A program made the position numbers and the translations under genes. From assembly GCA_947000775.1 (NCBI GenBank), contig CAMQGK010000327.1, positions 18,052,501 through 18,116,500 on the forward strand: 64,000 nt of DNA. The letters are read 5' to 3'. This document shows positions 23,378-34,039 of this stretch, piece after piece. The DNA is from Pterois miles (Eukaryota; Chordata; Actinopteri; Perciformes; Scorpaenidae). The notes under the pieces are model-generated. The model searched no databases. It was not told the origin of the DNA and saw nothing but the letters and a program-made list of their open reading frames with translations. Each line of letters starts with the position of its first letter. Position 1 is the first letter of the stretch.

Positions 23378-25068
23378 TTCAAAAGTCATATTATGGTATG
23401 TCGAAAAAAAGAAAAAAAAAGTCATAGTATATGTCGAGAAAAGTTTTCAAAAAGTCATAGTATAGTATGTTCAAAAAAGTCATTTTAGTATGTCGAAAAT
23501 AGTCAAGCTCAGTATGTCAAAAGTCAAGAAAAGTCATAGTATTGTATGTCGAAAAAAGTAAAAAAAAAAAAAAAAAGTCATAGTACAGTATGTCGAAAAA
23601 AGTCAAAGTAAAATATGTCAGAAAAGTCAAAGTATAGTGTGTCGAAAAACGTAATAGTAAAATATGTCGAAAAAAGTAAAAAAAAAAAAAAAGTCAGGAT
23701 AGTATGTCGAACAAAGAAAAAAAAAGTCAGGATAGTATGTCAAAATTTTTTTAAAAAAAGTCATAGTATATGTCGAGAAAAGTTTTCAAAAAAAGTCATA
23801 GTATGGTATGTCGAAAAGTTAAAAAAAAGTCATAGTATAGTATGCCAAAAAAAGTAAAAAAAAAAAAAAAAAAAAAGTCATAAAAAAAGTCATAGTATGG
23901 TATGTCGAAAAAAGTAAAAAAAAAAAAAAAAAAAAAGCCATAGTGTAGTATGTCAAAAAACGTTTAAAAAAAGTCATAGTACAGTACATCGAATAAAGTT
24001 AGGAAAAAATGTCAGTTTATTCTGTCGATAAAAGTCATAGTATAGTATGTCAAATGAAAAATGTCACAGTATAGTTTGTTGAAAAAAGTAAAAAAAAAAA
24101 AAAAAATGTCGAAAAATGTCATAGCATAATAAGTTTGAATAAAGTCCTTAAAAAGTCATAGTATAGTATGTCTAACGTCAGGAAAAATGTCACCGCATAG
24201 TATGTCAAATGAAGTCAGGAAAAAATGTCAGTGTAGTATGTCGAAAAAAAAGTCATAGTATAGTATGTTGAAAAAAGTCATGGAATAAAATGTTGAATAA
24301 AGTCCTTAAAAGGTCATAGTATAATATGGTGAAGAAAGTCAGGAAAATTGTCATAGTATAGTACGTTGAAAAAATGTCATAGTACAGTACGTCGATAAGT
24401 CAGTCGAAAACAGTCAGGAAAAAATGTCATATGTACAAAAAGTACAAAAAGTCATAGTATGTCACATCTTATTAGAGTATGTCCTGAAAGATAAAACAAA
24501 CGCCATGTTATGGTATGTCAAAGTCATGGTTTGCTTTGCCTTAAAAGTTAGGAAAAAGCAATAGTATTCCAAAGAAAATCATAAAAAAGCTACAGTATAT
24601 CAAAAGGTCACAAAAAAAAATCATACTATTTTAGGTCATGTAGTTATAGTATGTCAATGAAAGTTAGAAAAAGTCAGTAAGTCATCAAATAATAAAAAAA
24701 AAAAATCTTAGTAATGTAAAAAAAAAAAAAAAAAGTCGTAGTGTAGTATGTCAGGAAAAAGTCACAAACATAGTATAATACTGTATGTCAGAAAGTTTAT
24801 AATCAATCAAATCATTGTCATAAGACTGTGGGGAAAAAAACATTTAAAAAAACTAGCATGTCAAAAAAGCCATAAAAAAACATACTATAATATGTTATGA
24901 AGTCATAAAAAGCCACATTTTAGTATGTCAGAAAGTCATAAAAATGTCCCTGCCATGAAATTATTATAGTATAGTATACTTTGATGTAGTAATAGGCAGA
25001 CTTGTATGTGAATGTGATACATACATTTACATAAATCTAATGTAGTCCTCCTTTTCTTTTCTCTCCAG

Positions 25069-25143
25069 TTAAGTGAAGACTTTGAGCCCAAAACAGGACG
25101 GCGTTTCCACCATTCGTCGACGCCGCCCAACGTCTTCTACTGA
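25069..25143 (+). CDS. Putative 3'-terminal coding exon, gene unidentified
   Basis: A strong acceptor, CCTCCTTTTCTTTTCTCTCCAG, ends at 25,068 and is followed by 24 sense codons and TGA at 25,141-25,143. The frame starting directly after the AG is the only long one: the other two hit TAA or TGA within the first two codons. The peptide starts LSEDFEPKTGRR and ends HHSSTPPNVFY. It has balanced, non-repetitive composition, and local GC rises over the exon. A polyadenylation signal lies 366 bp past the stop. I do not recognise the protein. No upstream exon is visible to the left in this window, so if the exon is real the preceding intron contains the whole satellite array and exceeds 25 kb. The exon call rests on splice signal and reading frame alone. 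Confidence 0.6.
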   Translation, partial: LSEDFEPKTGRRFHHSSTPPNVFY

Positions 25144-25508
25144 ATGAACTCATCTGCCTCAACAACCACATGTCAAGTTGGGCCTCATATTAGGATGCTG
25201 CATTTTCTATTAGAAATAATTAAGATTGTTGGTTTTCCGGTTTATAATTCATTCCATCTACATTTATTTATTTACTTAACTTTTTAAAGCAAAAATGTCT
25301 GATCTTTTGTACTGAGGATCTGAGAGTTGTGTTGAAAATGTCCCTTCATTCAGTCACCTATTGTTTAAGTCTTTAAACATTTTTTTTTCAACTGAACTTA
25401 GACTATACTTAATATTTCTCTTTGTTGAATGCCCCGGTTCCTTTCATTTCATGCTGTTAAAACACTATTGACTATTGACTATTAACTATTGTGATCCAGT
25501 GTTGATTT

Positions 25509-25514
25509 AATAAA
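25509..25514 (+). terminator. Polyadenylation signal AATAAA
   Basis: AATAAA in the context GATTTAATAAAAGTT, 366 bp beyond the stop codon of the putative terminal exon. GT/T-rich sequence (TTTTTGTAGC, TTTTGTATGAGTG) follows within 30-70 bp as a possible downstream element. Sequence 25,144-25,500 would be the 3' untranslated region and contains no recognisable repeat. Confidence 0.45.
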
Positions 25515-25749
25515 AGTTATAAAAATCAATTGGATGTCCATATTTTTGTAGCTTCTTCTGTAGGATTTTGTATGAGTGATTTGTTTGGAGAGAAAATCAG
25601 GACAGTACAATATCTTGACGAACTATTAAAATAACTAAGTCTTTGGTGAAACTATATATTTCATTTCTCGTCTTTTGACCACTCAGAGCGATTTACACTC
25701 AATGTCAACATTCACACACTGATAGCACAGGCTGCCAAGGTGCCAACCT

Positions 25750-26560
25750 GCTCTAACTATACTATAAATTTTATACTGTACAGTATATACACAAACTAAG
25801 CCATTTGTTTTACTAAGCCATTTTTATGACAATTTTACAGCATACTATATTGACAATTTTTCTGGCATACTTGGCATACTATATTAAGCCATTTTGTAAT
25901 GACATTTTTTATTTGGTGCTAAGACATTTATATGGCATACTATGACATTTTATACTTTAGATTTTTTATACAACATTATTTATTGCATACTATACTATGA
26001 GAATGTTTATGATACTATACAATGACTTATTTTTTTGACTATTTCCTATACCATTACATTTCATGACGCATGCTATCCTGTGAATCTTTTTTGGACATTT
26101 TTATGGCATATCATACTATGAGATTTTTGTGAGATATTATCCTGTGACAGCTTTTTTTTTTTTTTTTTACATTTTTATGGCATACTATGAGAAGTTTTGA
26201 GAGAAACTGTCCTATGACTTCTTTTTTGATACTTTTATGGCATATTACATTTTTAAGAAATTTTATATGGCTTAGGATCCTACATTACTTCTTATGACAT
26301 AATACTGTGACATTTTTTATGACATACTATATTTTACTTTTTTAAAGGCTTACAACACAAGGGCATTTTTACAACATACTATACTATGATATTTTTCATG
26401 ACATACTTTATTATTACTAAGCCATTTTTGACATTTTTAAGGCATACTATACTATGACACTTTTATGACATACTGGCCTATATTATCTTTTAAGGTCATA
26501 CTATACGAAGACATTTTATGGCATTTTTATGGGATACTGACAGTTTATACTAAGACTCAG
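25750..26560 (-). repeat. Relic satellite in reverse orientation, right flank
   Basis: Loose repeats of GGCATACTATACTATGAC followed by ATTTTTATG, clearest at 26,110-26,180, 26,375-26,400 and 26,440-26,470. The complement reads AAAATGTCATAGTATAGTATG, the same core as the main array. The units are heavily mutated, lack the GTCAGG piece and show an added TTTTTATGGCATA link. A further relic lies at 26,870-26,960. The 60-codon frame at 26,465-26,647 is a by-product. Confidence 0.7.
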
Positions 26561-26869
26561 ATGTGTCAAATGTCCAGAAATATAAATTTACAATTGATAA
26601 ATATAACAGAAAACACCGTCGCATCTCACAGGCCACATGGGATTTAGCAACTCACAGTACAGCACTGCAAACATTATGAACTTGGCACCCACGCCAATTA
26701 CCTACACGCCCTCTATTCCTGCCCCCCAGTTCAACGCTTTTGGAAAGACATAAAAACTAAACACTCAACACAACATCTCACTATCTCCATCTATCTAGCT
26801 TCGTGGCGACCTGTCAGGGACGACACACGCTGTGTATTGACTTTAAGAGGGGACAGCCCTACGTACTAC

Positions 26870-26960
26870 CGTTTTTATGATATATTTATGCCATACTATA
26901 TTATGACATTTTATGGCATACTACGACATTTCTGAAATACTATAGTATGACTATTTACTA
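26870..26960 (-). repeat. Last reverse-orientation satellite relic
   Basis: Contains TTTTTATGATATATTTATGCCATACTATATTATGACATTTTATGGCATAC-type repetition, broken into short recognisable words, ending in TGAAATACTATAGTATGAC. It marks the outer edge of the satellite-related territory. Confidence 0.6.
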
Positions 26961-27000
26961 CTACTACTACGACTACTACTACAACAACAGCTACTACTAG
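26950..27000. repeat. Short (CTA)n simple repeat
   Basis: TACTACTACTACGACTACTACTAC with an ACAACAACAGC interruption, then CTACTACTAG. Confidence 0.8.
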
Positions 27001-27389
27001 TTGATATGATTACCAAATGTTTGGTCCATGTGCTCCAGTCCTCGTCTCCTCCAGGCCCTTCAAGTGCTTTCCTTCATTCAGCAGTCGGGACAGAAAACGG
27101 AGACATAACATTTATAAAACATATAGAAAGTCTCTCCTGCTACAATTACAGACCCTGGTTCACCACTTTTTATACAGACTTTTTGTATCAGCTTTCACTG
27201 AAGACAGATCAAAACCTTATACAACACAAACCACAGGTAGGTATACTGGGTCATACACTGATGATCTGATCATGTAATCACAATGTGCCTTGTGTGATAA
27301 TGACAGTTGAAAGTGACTTACGTTTAATTATATTTAAGGCTCTATATGTTACAAAAATACAGTCCATTCATTTTGTAACAAATACTGCA

Positions 27390-27870
27390 CCCTCTGGGTT
27401 GGGAGTGGGTCACTACCCAATGCAAAGGAGTTCAAGTATCTTGAGGTCTTATTCATGAGTGAGGGTAAAATGCGGGAGATGCACAGGCAGTGCAGCGCAG
27501 TGTTTGCAGTTATGCCGGCACTGTACAGGACCATTGTGGCGAAAAGGGGGCTGAACCAGAGGGGCTCAGCCTTAGAGACTCAGACATCCGGAGAGAGCTC
27601 AGAGTAGAGCCACTGCTCCTTCGCATTGAAAGGAGCAGCTGAGGTGGTTCGGGAGAATGCCTTCTGGATGCCTCCCTTTGGAGGTTTCCCAACTGGTAAG
27701 AGGCCCCGGAGCAGACCCAGAACACACATTATGTATCTCGTCTGGCCTGGGAACACCTTGTGGTTCCACAGGAACAGCAGGAAAATGTGACTGGGGAGAA
27801 GGATGTCTGGAATTCCCTGCTGCCTCCACACCGGATAACCGGAAGAAAGTGAATGGAGGGATGGATGGAT
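27390..27870 (+). mobile_element. Rex3-like (RTE clade) LINE 3' fragment
   Basis: A truncated, internally deleted copy of a reverse transcriptase tail. The plus-strand frame around 27,418-27,545 reads KEFKYLEVLFMSEGKM, then a VMPALYRTIVAKRG-like stretch, matching the EFKYLGVLFTSEG...VVVKRELS region of fish RTE/Rex3 proteins. After a deletion near 27,545-27,600 the 3' part resumes with PRSRPRTH-YVSRLAWEHL and GEKDVWNSLL, the conserved end of that protein. The element finishes with GGATAACCGGAAGAAAGTGAATGGAGGGATGGATGGAT, the short (GATG)n-type tail reported for Rex3. Minus-strand frames over 27,510-27,918 are shadows. The family name is from memory; the element is dead. Confidence 0.7.
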
Positions 27871-28070
27871 AATAAAATAAATCAAAAATAGAGAAAATAT
27901 GCATTTCCAGGTAGTCAAGTGGCTTTAACGCATATTATAACTCCCCTGGCTCCATTCTATCTATCAATAAAAAAGTTTAAAATGTCAGATAAATATCTTT
28001 AAAAAACAATGAAAATCTGAAATAATAATCAAAGTATCAAGAAGATTTTGCTTTACTGGTGTTTCCTTAC

Positions 28071-28345
28071 TTTATGAGTTCATCCAGCATCAATCTTGTC
28101 TCATGGCTAAGCTGCTTCTGATGAGACTCCCTGTGGTTTTAAAGAGACACACACACACACACACACAAAAAAAAAAACACATTTCAGACAATCATTCAGA
28201 TATTAAAATTATGTAATTTAACTGTTGCAGTTTCCCACTATGTACAGATAGTGGAGCTTTTCAGGTCCCCTTCTCCTCACCTTGATGGCCTCATCTCCAT
28301 AAAGTCTGCTACTCCCACAACACCTCATGTCTTTTCTCAGAGAAC
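28071..28345 (-). CDS. Two putative short exons of an unidentified minus-strand gene
   Basis: Exon at 28,281-28,345: acceptor TTTGTTTTCTTTGTAG and donor AAG|GTGAGG, 65 nt. Exon at 28,071-28,130: acceptor ACCACAG after a (GT)n tract and donor AAA|GTAAGG, 60 nt. In one frame an ATG at 28,300 starts MEMRPSRESHQ across the junction and continues open to MLDELIK at the second donor. That frame has stops upstream in the first exon, which fits a start codon located there. If the second donor is not used, TAA closes the frame after 27 codons. I do not recognise the peptide. A 5' exon at 30,810-30,926 may precede these. The next exon would lie left of 28,070 and was not found. Confidence 0.4.
28147..28179. 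repeat. (AC)n microsatellite with poly-A
   Basis: About 10 AC units (28,147-28,167) followed by an A-run. It sits just inside the intron between the two putative minus-strand exons, where its complement (GT)n forms part of the tract before the acceptor. Confidence 0.9.
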
Positions 28346-29293
28346 CTACAAAGAAAACAAATGAGCTCTTAAAACGGGCTGTAATGTCAGCTTCGGGTAT
28401 TCTGAAGTTCTGGACATCAGAGACAATGGTGTTCTCAGGAAGTGTAAATCACACTGAATGATGTCCGAATGTCCATGTCTATTACAGATCATGTCTTTCT
28501 TATAATTTTATGAATTTCATGAAGTTCATAAAGCTAAAAAGGCCACTAAATTTAAAATATGTTGTATGCTTTCATAATTAAAAAAACATTACTGTAAACA
28601 CAACACAGCTGATAATGAGCAGTTCCCTGCAGTAGTATTCCTAGTGGACCATATGAAAGCCTGTAATGGTCACACCACCATTGCAGAGAGAGCCTGAAGA
28701 GCCTGGCTATGTTAACACTTCCAGATAAGATTGCCATTTACAAATGCAATGTAGTTATCAAAACTTAGCATGTTCAGGTTTTCAAGGATGTGACAGTGGT
28801 GTGATCTTATTGGCCTTCTGTCCAATATATTTATTGCACTATTGTATGACCTGTCTAGGGGTTTAGTCACTGATGAAAGTGTGAGAAAATCAAGTGCATA
28901 CACTTATATTTTGGCTGCATCAAATGTTAGACCTGCACCGAATGTTAGTTAAAACGTGTACAGGTTTACTCTTTCACTATATTACTCTATTTTACTCTGT
29001 TTTTAACATGTCTAGTTTCATGTGAGGGTCCAACGTTACACCTCAGAAACTTGATTGACTGACTGTTGATCTTAACATCTAGATCAGTTCATGGGGGTCG
29101 TCTTCTGGAGGAAAAACATATGGACACTATTTTTTGAGTTTAAGTGTAAAACACTAGTTTTCAAGCAAATGGGCTACTGCTTCCAGGTACTTTGATAACT
29201 GGTCTATAACTTCAATAGCATTTTTTTTAAAAAGGCATATATGATTGTATTGTCTGCCTACATATGATGACCAGCCCCAAGACATGTTTCAGT

Positions 29294-29622
29294 AGGGCAG
29301 TACAATTAATTGAATATTAACCACAATCACGATTACGGTTTTCCACAATTACTTTAACATGACAGACTGTGATATTGACATTTAAAATGCTCCGTTAACA
29401 CAAAACGCTGCATAAATCGAGTGCTTCCTAAACTAGAGATGTACCGTCATTCAGCAGCCGATTATTGCCGGCCCATTTATCAAAGCAAATATTTACATAA
29501 AAATACAATAATTTATTTCTAATCATTTGAAATGTATGTTTCTATGCAAATAACCACTATACATGACAATAACAAAGTAAAAGCATAACATGATTATCAT
29601 TTTGGCCACAATTGTGCGGCCC
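29294..29622. mobile_element. Short hAT-like MITE remnant
   Basis: The left end AGGGCAGTACAATT and the complement of the right end, GGGCCGCACAATT, match in most positions, about 330 bp apart. Internally it contains typical AATCACGATTACGG sequence. The ends resemble the CAGGGCTGCACGATT-type termini of fish hAT elements. No clear 8-bp target duplication is left. At about 29,435 TAGAGATGTACCGTCA may be a nested end of another hAT type. Confidence 0.45.
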
Positions 29623-30502
29623 AGTTTGTTTATGTACAGACTAAAGAGTAACTGGTTTACTTTTTCAAAAAGAGGATGTTTTATTGTTGATGATGACACA
29701 TTGTTCATGATTCAGAACATGTGATTCAAACCATAACACAGTTTTATCAGAGAAACTGTACTTGGAAAGTTTAGAGATAAGAATGCTATGATTTACATTA
29801 TTATTGCCCATATCATTTTTCTACTAGGGCACCTTAATGTAGCTAGAAACGATCAATATATCCACAAATCTTTAAATCTCTGAGGAAAGCCGTTACTTGC
29901 ATATTTCCACCTGCTAAAATAAGACAATTCTGCTTACCAGAGCAACATTACAGTATTCAAGCAGTTGGTAATGTGAGGCAATTACAAAAATAGGACCATC
30001 ATGTGCTGAAAATTAAAACTAATACAATTATGAATTATAAATTCTGAACATGTTACAGAAACAGATTAATTACCTTAACAAACCATATTTAAGCAAGAGA
30101 CAGTATCAACAGATTCATGTGAGTCAGTAACAGTCAGTAACTTACATTATCATACAGTAAGAGAAATAATACACATCTGCCATGTAACTGCAAGCAGCTT
30201 CGTTATTTAAATACATGTGTTTCTTAAACAATCTTGTACTTATTGTGAGCTAATTATCAGCTGCTGACTGTCCACATGCCGCCATCTTTAATTTCCTCCT
30301 GATGTTGATAAGCTGTAGTGCTCATCCACAGGTGGCATTGATTTCCTCTAAAAAACAATAACAGCAGGAAAAGTCTAATAAAAAAAAATAAAACGCCATG
30401 TTCCCTCTCATGGTGTCCCCGCATCATTCGGGTGAATTTGACCGCTGGGTCGTTTGATTATTCGCTTCAAACAGCCAAACACGTTAGCATAAATTAGCTG
30501 TA

Positions 30503-30754
30503 AGCCACCTAGCAAGGCAGCCACCTAGCAAGGCAGCCACCTAGCAAGGCAGCCACCTAGCAAGGCAGCCACCTAGCAAGGCAGCCACCTAGCAAGGCAG
30601 CCACCTAGCAAGGCAGCCACCTAGCAAGGCAGCCACCTAGCAAGGCAGCCACCTAGCAAGGCAGCCACCTAGCAAGGCAGCCACCTAGCAAGGCAGCCAC
30701 CTAGCAAGGCAGCCACCTAGCAAGGCAGCCACCTAGCAAGGCAGCCACCTAGCA
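30503..30754 (+). repeat. Perfect 16-bp minisatellite, 15.75 copies
   Basis: AGCCACCTAGCAAGGC repeated head to tail for 252 bp with no visible mismatch between copies, ending in a partial AGCCACCTAGCA. The unit is not a multiple of three and carries no open frame of interest. Perfect identity suggests recent expansion and probable length polymorphism. It falls in the predicted first intron of the possible minus-strand gene. Confidence 0.98.
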
Positions 30755-30809
30755 CATGTGTTTGCATTTGTTTGAGGCCGTTAAGCCTCTGACTGACCTC
30801 ATAACTCAC

Positions 30810-30926
30810 CAGAATCTCCAGTTCTCTCTGTGTGTTTTCCTCCGGCCTCTCCCCGTTCACACCTCGCTCTCCGTTCGTCTTAATGAAGAAGATCCATGAA
30901 CGACACCTGTTGTGCCAGGGGAAGCC
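30810..30926 (-). other. Candidate 5' exon (117 nt) with GTGAGT donor
   Basis: The minus-strand sequence ending GAACTGGAGATTCTG is followed by a consensus donor GTGAGT (30,804-30,809). One frame is open for 39 codons up to the donor (…KTNGERGVNGE…), but no in-frame ATG precedes it. It closes two codons into the 28,345 exon, so the segment is better read as 5' untranslated sequence. The right limit is a weak acceptor-like GTTTAG, and a transcription start further right is equally possible. Adjacent CpG-rich sequence supports a promoter-proximal exon. Confidence 0.35.
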
Positions 30927-31419
30927 CTAAACGGCATGATTCAATCACTTCAAAAACGTTTTGATTCCATTATCTTGAGATCACGATTTACTTAAGCCGT
31001 TATCACGATAAAACAAAAGGTCGTTGTCTCTGATTAGGCAACTTATCATTCTTGGGGCAAATCACCTGGTGGTAAATGCATTCAAACAGCCCAGGTCGAG
31101 CTAACAGTAATGGACTTGCGAAGATAGCGGAAATACGTATGACTACATCCGGTTTTCAAAATAAGTTTTTCAAGATTAATTTACAAATAATAAGGCAATG
31201 ATAACAATCATATTTATTGTTGAACTTAATGTCTACAATCTCTTTTGACTGTCTATGTGCCCCATGTACATGTCTTCCCTTGTTCTATGTAATATTAATA
31301 ATAATATTTAAAAATGTATCACTAATAAAATCACAAATTGATCGTCCTCTGAGCAGAAACCACAGTAGACATAAAACAGTTATACAGATGAAAATAATAA
31401 TACCACATATAGAGAGTTT

Positions 31420-31900
31420 TTTATTTTCTTTATTTTTTTTTGAGAGAGAGAGAAAGTTCGAGAAAGGTTGCTCCGGCTGGTGGGCGCTGCTTGGTATTTC
31501 CTCAATAGATCTCAACATGACTGCCAGCTAAACAGTACACTACAAGATGTTTCTGGATGTTTCTGGAAACATCTGAGGTGAGAAATAGTCATTACTGTAA
31601 CAGAATATTGATTCGTATTTAATCAGCGCTGCCTAGTTGATCATTAATTGGAGTTCGCAAGTGAATGACAGCTGATTGGAGATAGCAGACTCCAGCTCGG
31701 CTCTGATTGGTTGTTTTCCTCCGATCTGTGAAATCTGGCAGATGCCATTAGGAGTACCCGAGGACACAGAGGAACTTTTTTTTTTTCCAGATTACCTGTC
31801 TCATACAGCGCTGTCAGGATATATATGACTGTTTTATAAAAACAACTGCTTTAAATAATATTTGCTCCAATTCAAGCATTTTTGCAGTGTGACTAAAATC
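31420..31900. repeat. Likely interspersed repeat
   Basis: A GA-rich patch (31,440-31,455) and then a block containing CTCGGCTCTGATTGGTTG, TGGCAGATGCCATTAGG and AGATTACCTGTCTCATACAG. This looks like a familiar fish interspersed repeat, but I see no terminal repeats and cannot name it. The 104-codon plus frame at 31,217-31,531 spans unrelated AT-rich and repeat sequence and is not supported as a gene. Confidence 0.35.
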
Positions 31901-32239
31901 TGAAACTGGCCTTCTAAATTGAGCCATTGTAAAACAAGAGGAATGACTGTTTCCTGAGTCTAATTTCTCTAACCTGCTTCACAGACAGTGTGACCTTTAC
32001 TGCCTTTTAAAATCACTAATAGCTCTACGGTCACATTCTCAGAGCTTGTGACCAAACCTCTGACTCATGTCACCGCTGCGCTCAATAAAACAAACACACA
32101 AAAAGTCAACTTTCCAGTTACATTTACTTTTTTTTCTCCATGACTTTCTGCCTAAATCTTTATAATTTTCGTTTGGAAGCTTTGTTTTTGTTTTGGTATA
32201 TTTAGCCATTCCTTGTCCTGGGCTCAGTGCCCGCTTGAC

Positions 32240-32345
32240 AGACAGTCTCTAATTAGCACAGCTGAAATACATATTTAGAGCTGTGCGGCTTTGGAGACTC
32301 TCTTTATTTAAGTCACCAGGGAGAACAATGGAGGAAACAATGGCT
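32240..32345. promoter_or_regulatory. Candidate enhancer-like element
   Basis: A compact non-repetitive segment with TAATTAG (32,250-32,256), a CAGCTG E-box, and two copies of AACAATGG (32,324-32,331 and 32,336-32,343) spaced 12 bp apart. TAATTAG resembles a homeodomain site and ACAATGG a SOX site. The surroundings (32,030-32,500) are free of obvious transposon sequence. Regulatory function is inferred from motif clustering only. Confidence 0.25.
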
Positions 32346-33249
32346 GCCTGCAGCAGGCATGGTCTTCACATCACCGACTCAGTGCAGATCTTTTCAATAT
32401 GACAGTCCAGTTCAAATTGAGATACTGTAAAACAACTCACTCATTGCAGAGGCTAAAAAAAACTAGTTTATTTTCTTCAGTGACAGGGTGTTGATTGTTG
32501 TGTTGCAGGGTTTTACACAATATGAATAGCTATGGTACCATGTCTGGTAAGGATTTAGCAAAAGTAAATCTTTTTGGCACATTTGTTGCATAAATAATAA
32601 CGAATCATAACTTAAATGATGAATATTGTGGTTGCTTGTAATTAAGACAAGTGTTTGTTCCCCCTAATCATGGGGAACATGGGTGATTTAAGGCATAATT
32701 ATAGACATTTCGGAAACACTCTCCCTGTGTCAGAGTTGATAAGAGTGTCTTAATACCAGTAGCTGTTTTGGGTTTGTGTCCTCCATGGAGGCAGGCTTGT
32801 GCAGGAAGTGTGGGTGCGGCCGGCAGACATTTCCCTTGGCTCACTGCTATGGCTCCTTTAAAAGTGAAACTTGAATCAAAGCCTCTACACATTCACTTGT
32901 CTGCGGTTCACAAATGAGTAAATGAGTAAGCAGCAGGGGACTTCACTTCAGCTGCAGTAAAGGATACCCCAAATAAGAGCTTAGCTTTCACCCTGAAATA
33001 AAAGGGTGTCAAAATAACAAGTGGCTGCATGACAAAATAAATCTTCAATCTTCAAAACAATATTACCACATATCACTCTTTACTCGTTTTCTTTTTAGTT
33101 AAGTCTACAGGAGTTTGCTGGGAAATTACAACCCGCTGGATCTAGATTGACTGCAGTTTTAGAGCTTGTGAAGGTACTGGTATCAGATGAAGCCTGCCAT
33201 GCTAGCATGTCGGGAAGGACATTAAAGAACGCTCCAAATTTAGGCAAAA

Positions 33250-33420
33250 TTTTGGTGAGGGAAAACCGACATGGCCAATTTCAATGGGGTCCCTTGAACT
33301 CTGACCTCAAGATTTGTGAATGAAAATGGGTCCTATGGGTACCAACGAGTCTCCCTTTTACAGACATGCCCACTTTATGATAATCACAAGTACTTTGTGA
33401 CAAAAACAAAACAAAACAGT
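33250..33420 (-). mobile_element. Fragment of a TAGGGCTGTCAA-type hAT
   Basis: GGGGTCCCTTGAACTCTGACC through GACATGCCCACTTTATGATAATCACA is the reverse complement, with scattered changes, of 61,240-61,360 in the full element at 60,883-61,493. Only the central part remains. The 74-codon frame starting at 33,316 begins in it and is not a gene. Confidence 0.65.
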
Positions 33421-33429
33421 TTTATACAT

Positions 33430-33950
33430 CTTTTTAAAAATGGTATGTTTGAATATTTCTACATACTGGGGTCCCTAAACAGTCTTCAGTTACATAAATT
33501 GTGTAACACTTTAAGGCTGAGACTCTTATGGATCCAATGAGCCCAACTGTATTCATGTGTGATGATGTTAGTCGCCATAGTAGCCATTTCATTGGAGTGA
33601 GACCTCTCTGTATAAAATGACCTGCATTGACCTCTAGGGCAATCCCAGCCTCATGAAACTTTACAGCCACAAACTAGAGACCTAGAGCATTCAGAGGACG
33701 GATGGCTTTCCTAGCCAAACTGACAATAAGGGGGTTTCTGAGCAGTTTCCATAACAGAAGTTTTCACCATCCAATCACCAAAAAATGCATTTCTTGCAGA
33801 TATCTCAAAATGTCAAAAGTATTCAATACCAAATCACAGCGCTGCTTTTTCTGGGTTGTTCCTCAAGGTCTTGGTGTCTTAATGTGGTATTTTGATTACA
33901 TTTATCAGCTCTCCATTGGTAAAAAAAAAAAAAAAAAAAAGAAAAGGTTA
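33430..33950. repeat. Likely interspersed repeat ending in poly-A
   Basis: Contains TACTGGGGTCCCTAAACAG, GGCTGAGACTCTTATGGATCC, GGGGGTTTCTGAGCAGTTTCC and TATCAGCTCTCCATTGG, then an A-run of about 20 at 33,920-33,940. These phrases look like a common fish repeat. Whether it is part of the adjoining hAT is unclear. Frames of 72-103 codons on both strands here are not supported. Confidence 0.35.
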
Positions 33951-34039
33951 AATTTAGCACCAAATCTGTGTAACAGATGGTATCAACCCCAAAACTGCTG
34001 CAACAACGTGTAAAACATAAATGAGCATGAATGGCCATC

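Larger units (their letters stand above)
22567..24960 (+). repeat. Old satellite with poly-A interruptions and inversions
   Basis: Degenerate a+b pieces (GTCATAGTATAGTATGTCG) separated by A-runs of 10-22 nt, e.g. 23,558-23,576, 23,855-23,876 and 23,916-23,936. The c piece (GTCAGG) is rarer than in the core. Two segments are inverted (listed separately). The short plus-strand frames at 22,987-23,184 and 23,615-23,857 only translate the repeat. Ends in weak relics by about 24,975. Confidence 0.85.
26560..27389. other. No gene recognised apart from listed repeats
   Basis: Outside the relic and the (CTA)n tract I see no splice-bounded exon. The two overlapping plus-strand frames at 27,006-27,277 (87 and 86 codons) have no recognisable domain and no supporting signals, and are likely chance. 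Confidence 0.5.
30270..31160 (-). promoter_or_regulatory. Candidate promoter region for a minus-strand gene
   Basis: Locally richer in CpG than its surroundings (30,420-30,480; 30,840-30,900; 31,085-31,155). On the minus strand it holds AAGATGGCGGC (30,278-30,288), the form of a YY1 site often found at housekeeping starts. It also has ETS-like ACCGGATGT (31,145-31,154) and TTTCCGC (near 31,130). No TATA box stands out. A donor splice site at 30,810 fits a first exon between. It is interrupted by the 16-bp minisatellite. Function is inferred from motif content only. Confidence 0.3.

Noticed and set aside
27580..27918. 101- and 112-codon minus-strand frames
   Set aside because: Shadows of the plus-strand Rex3-like LINE fragment.
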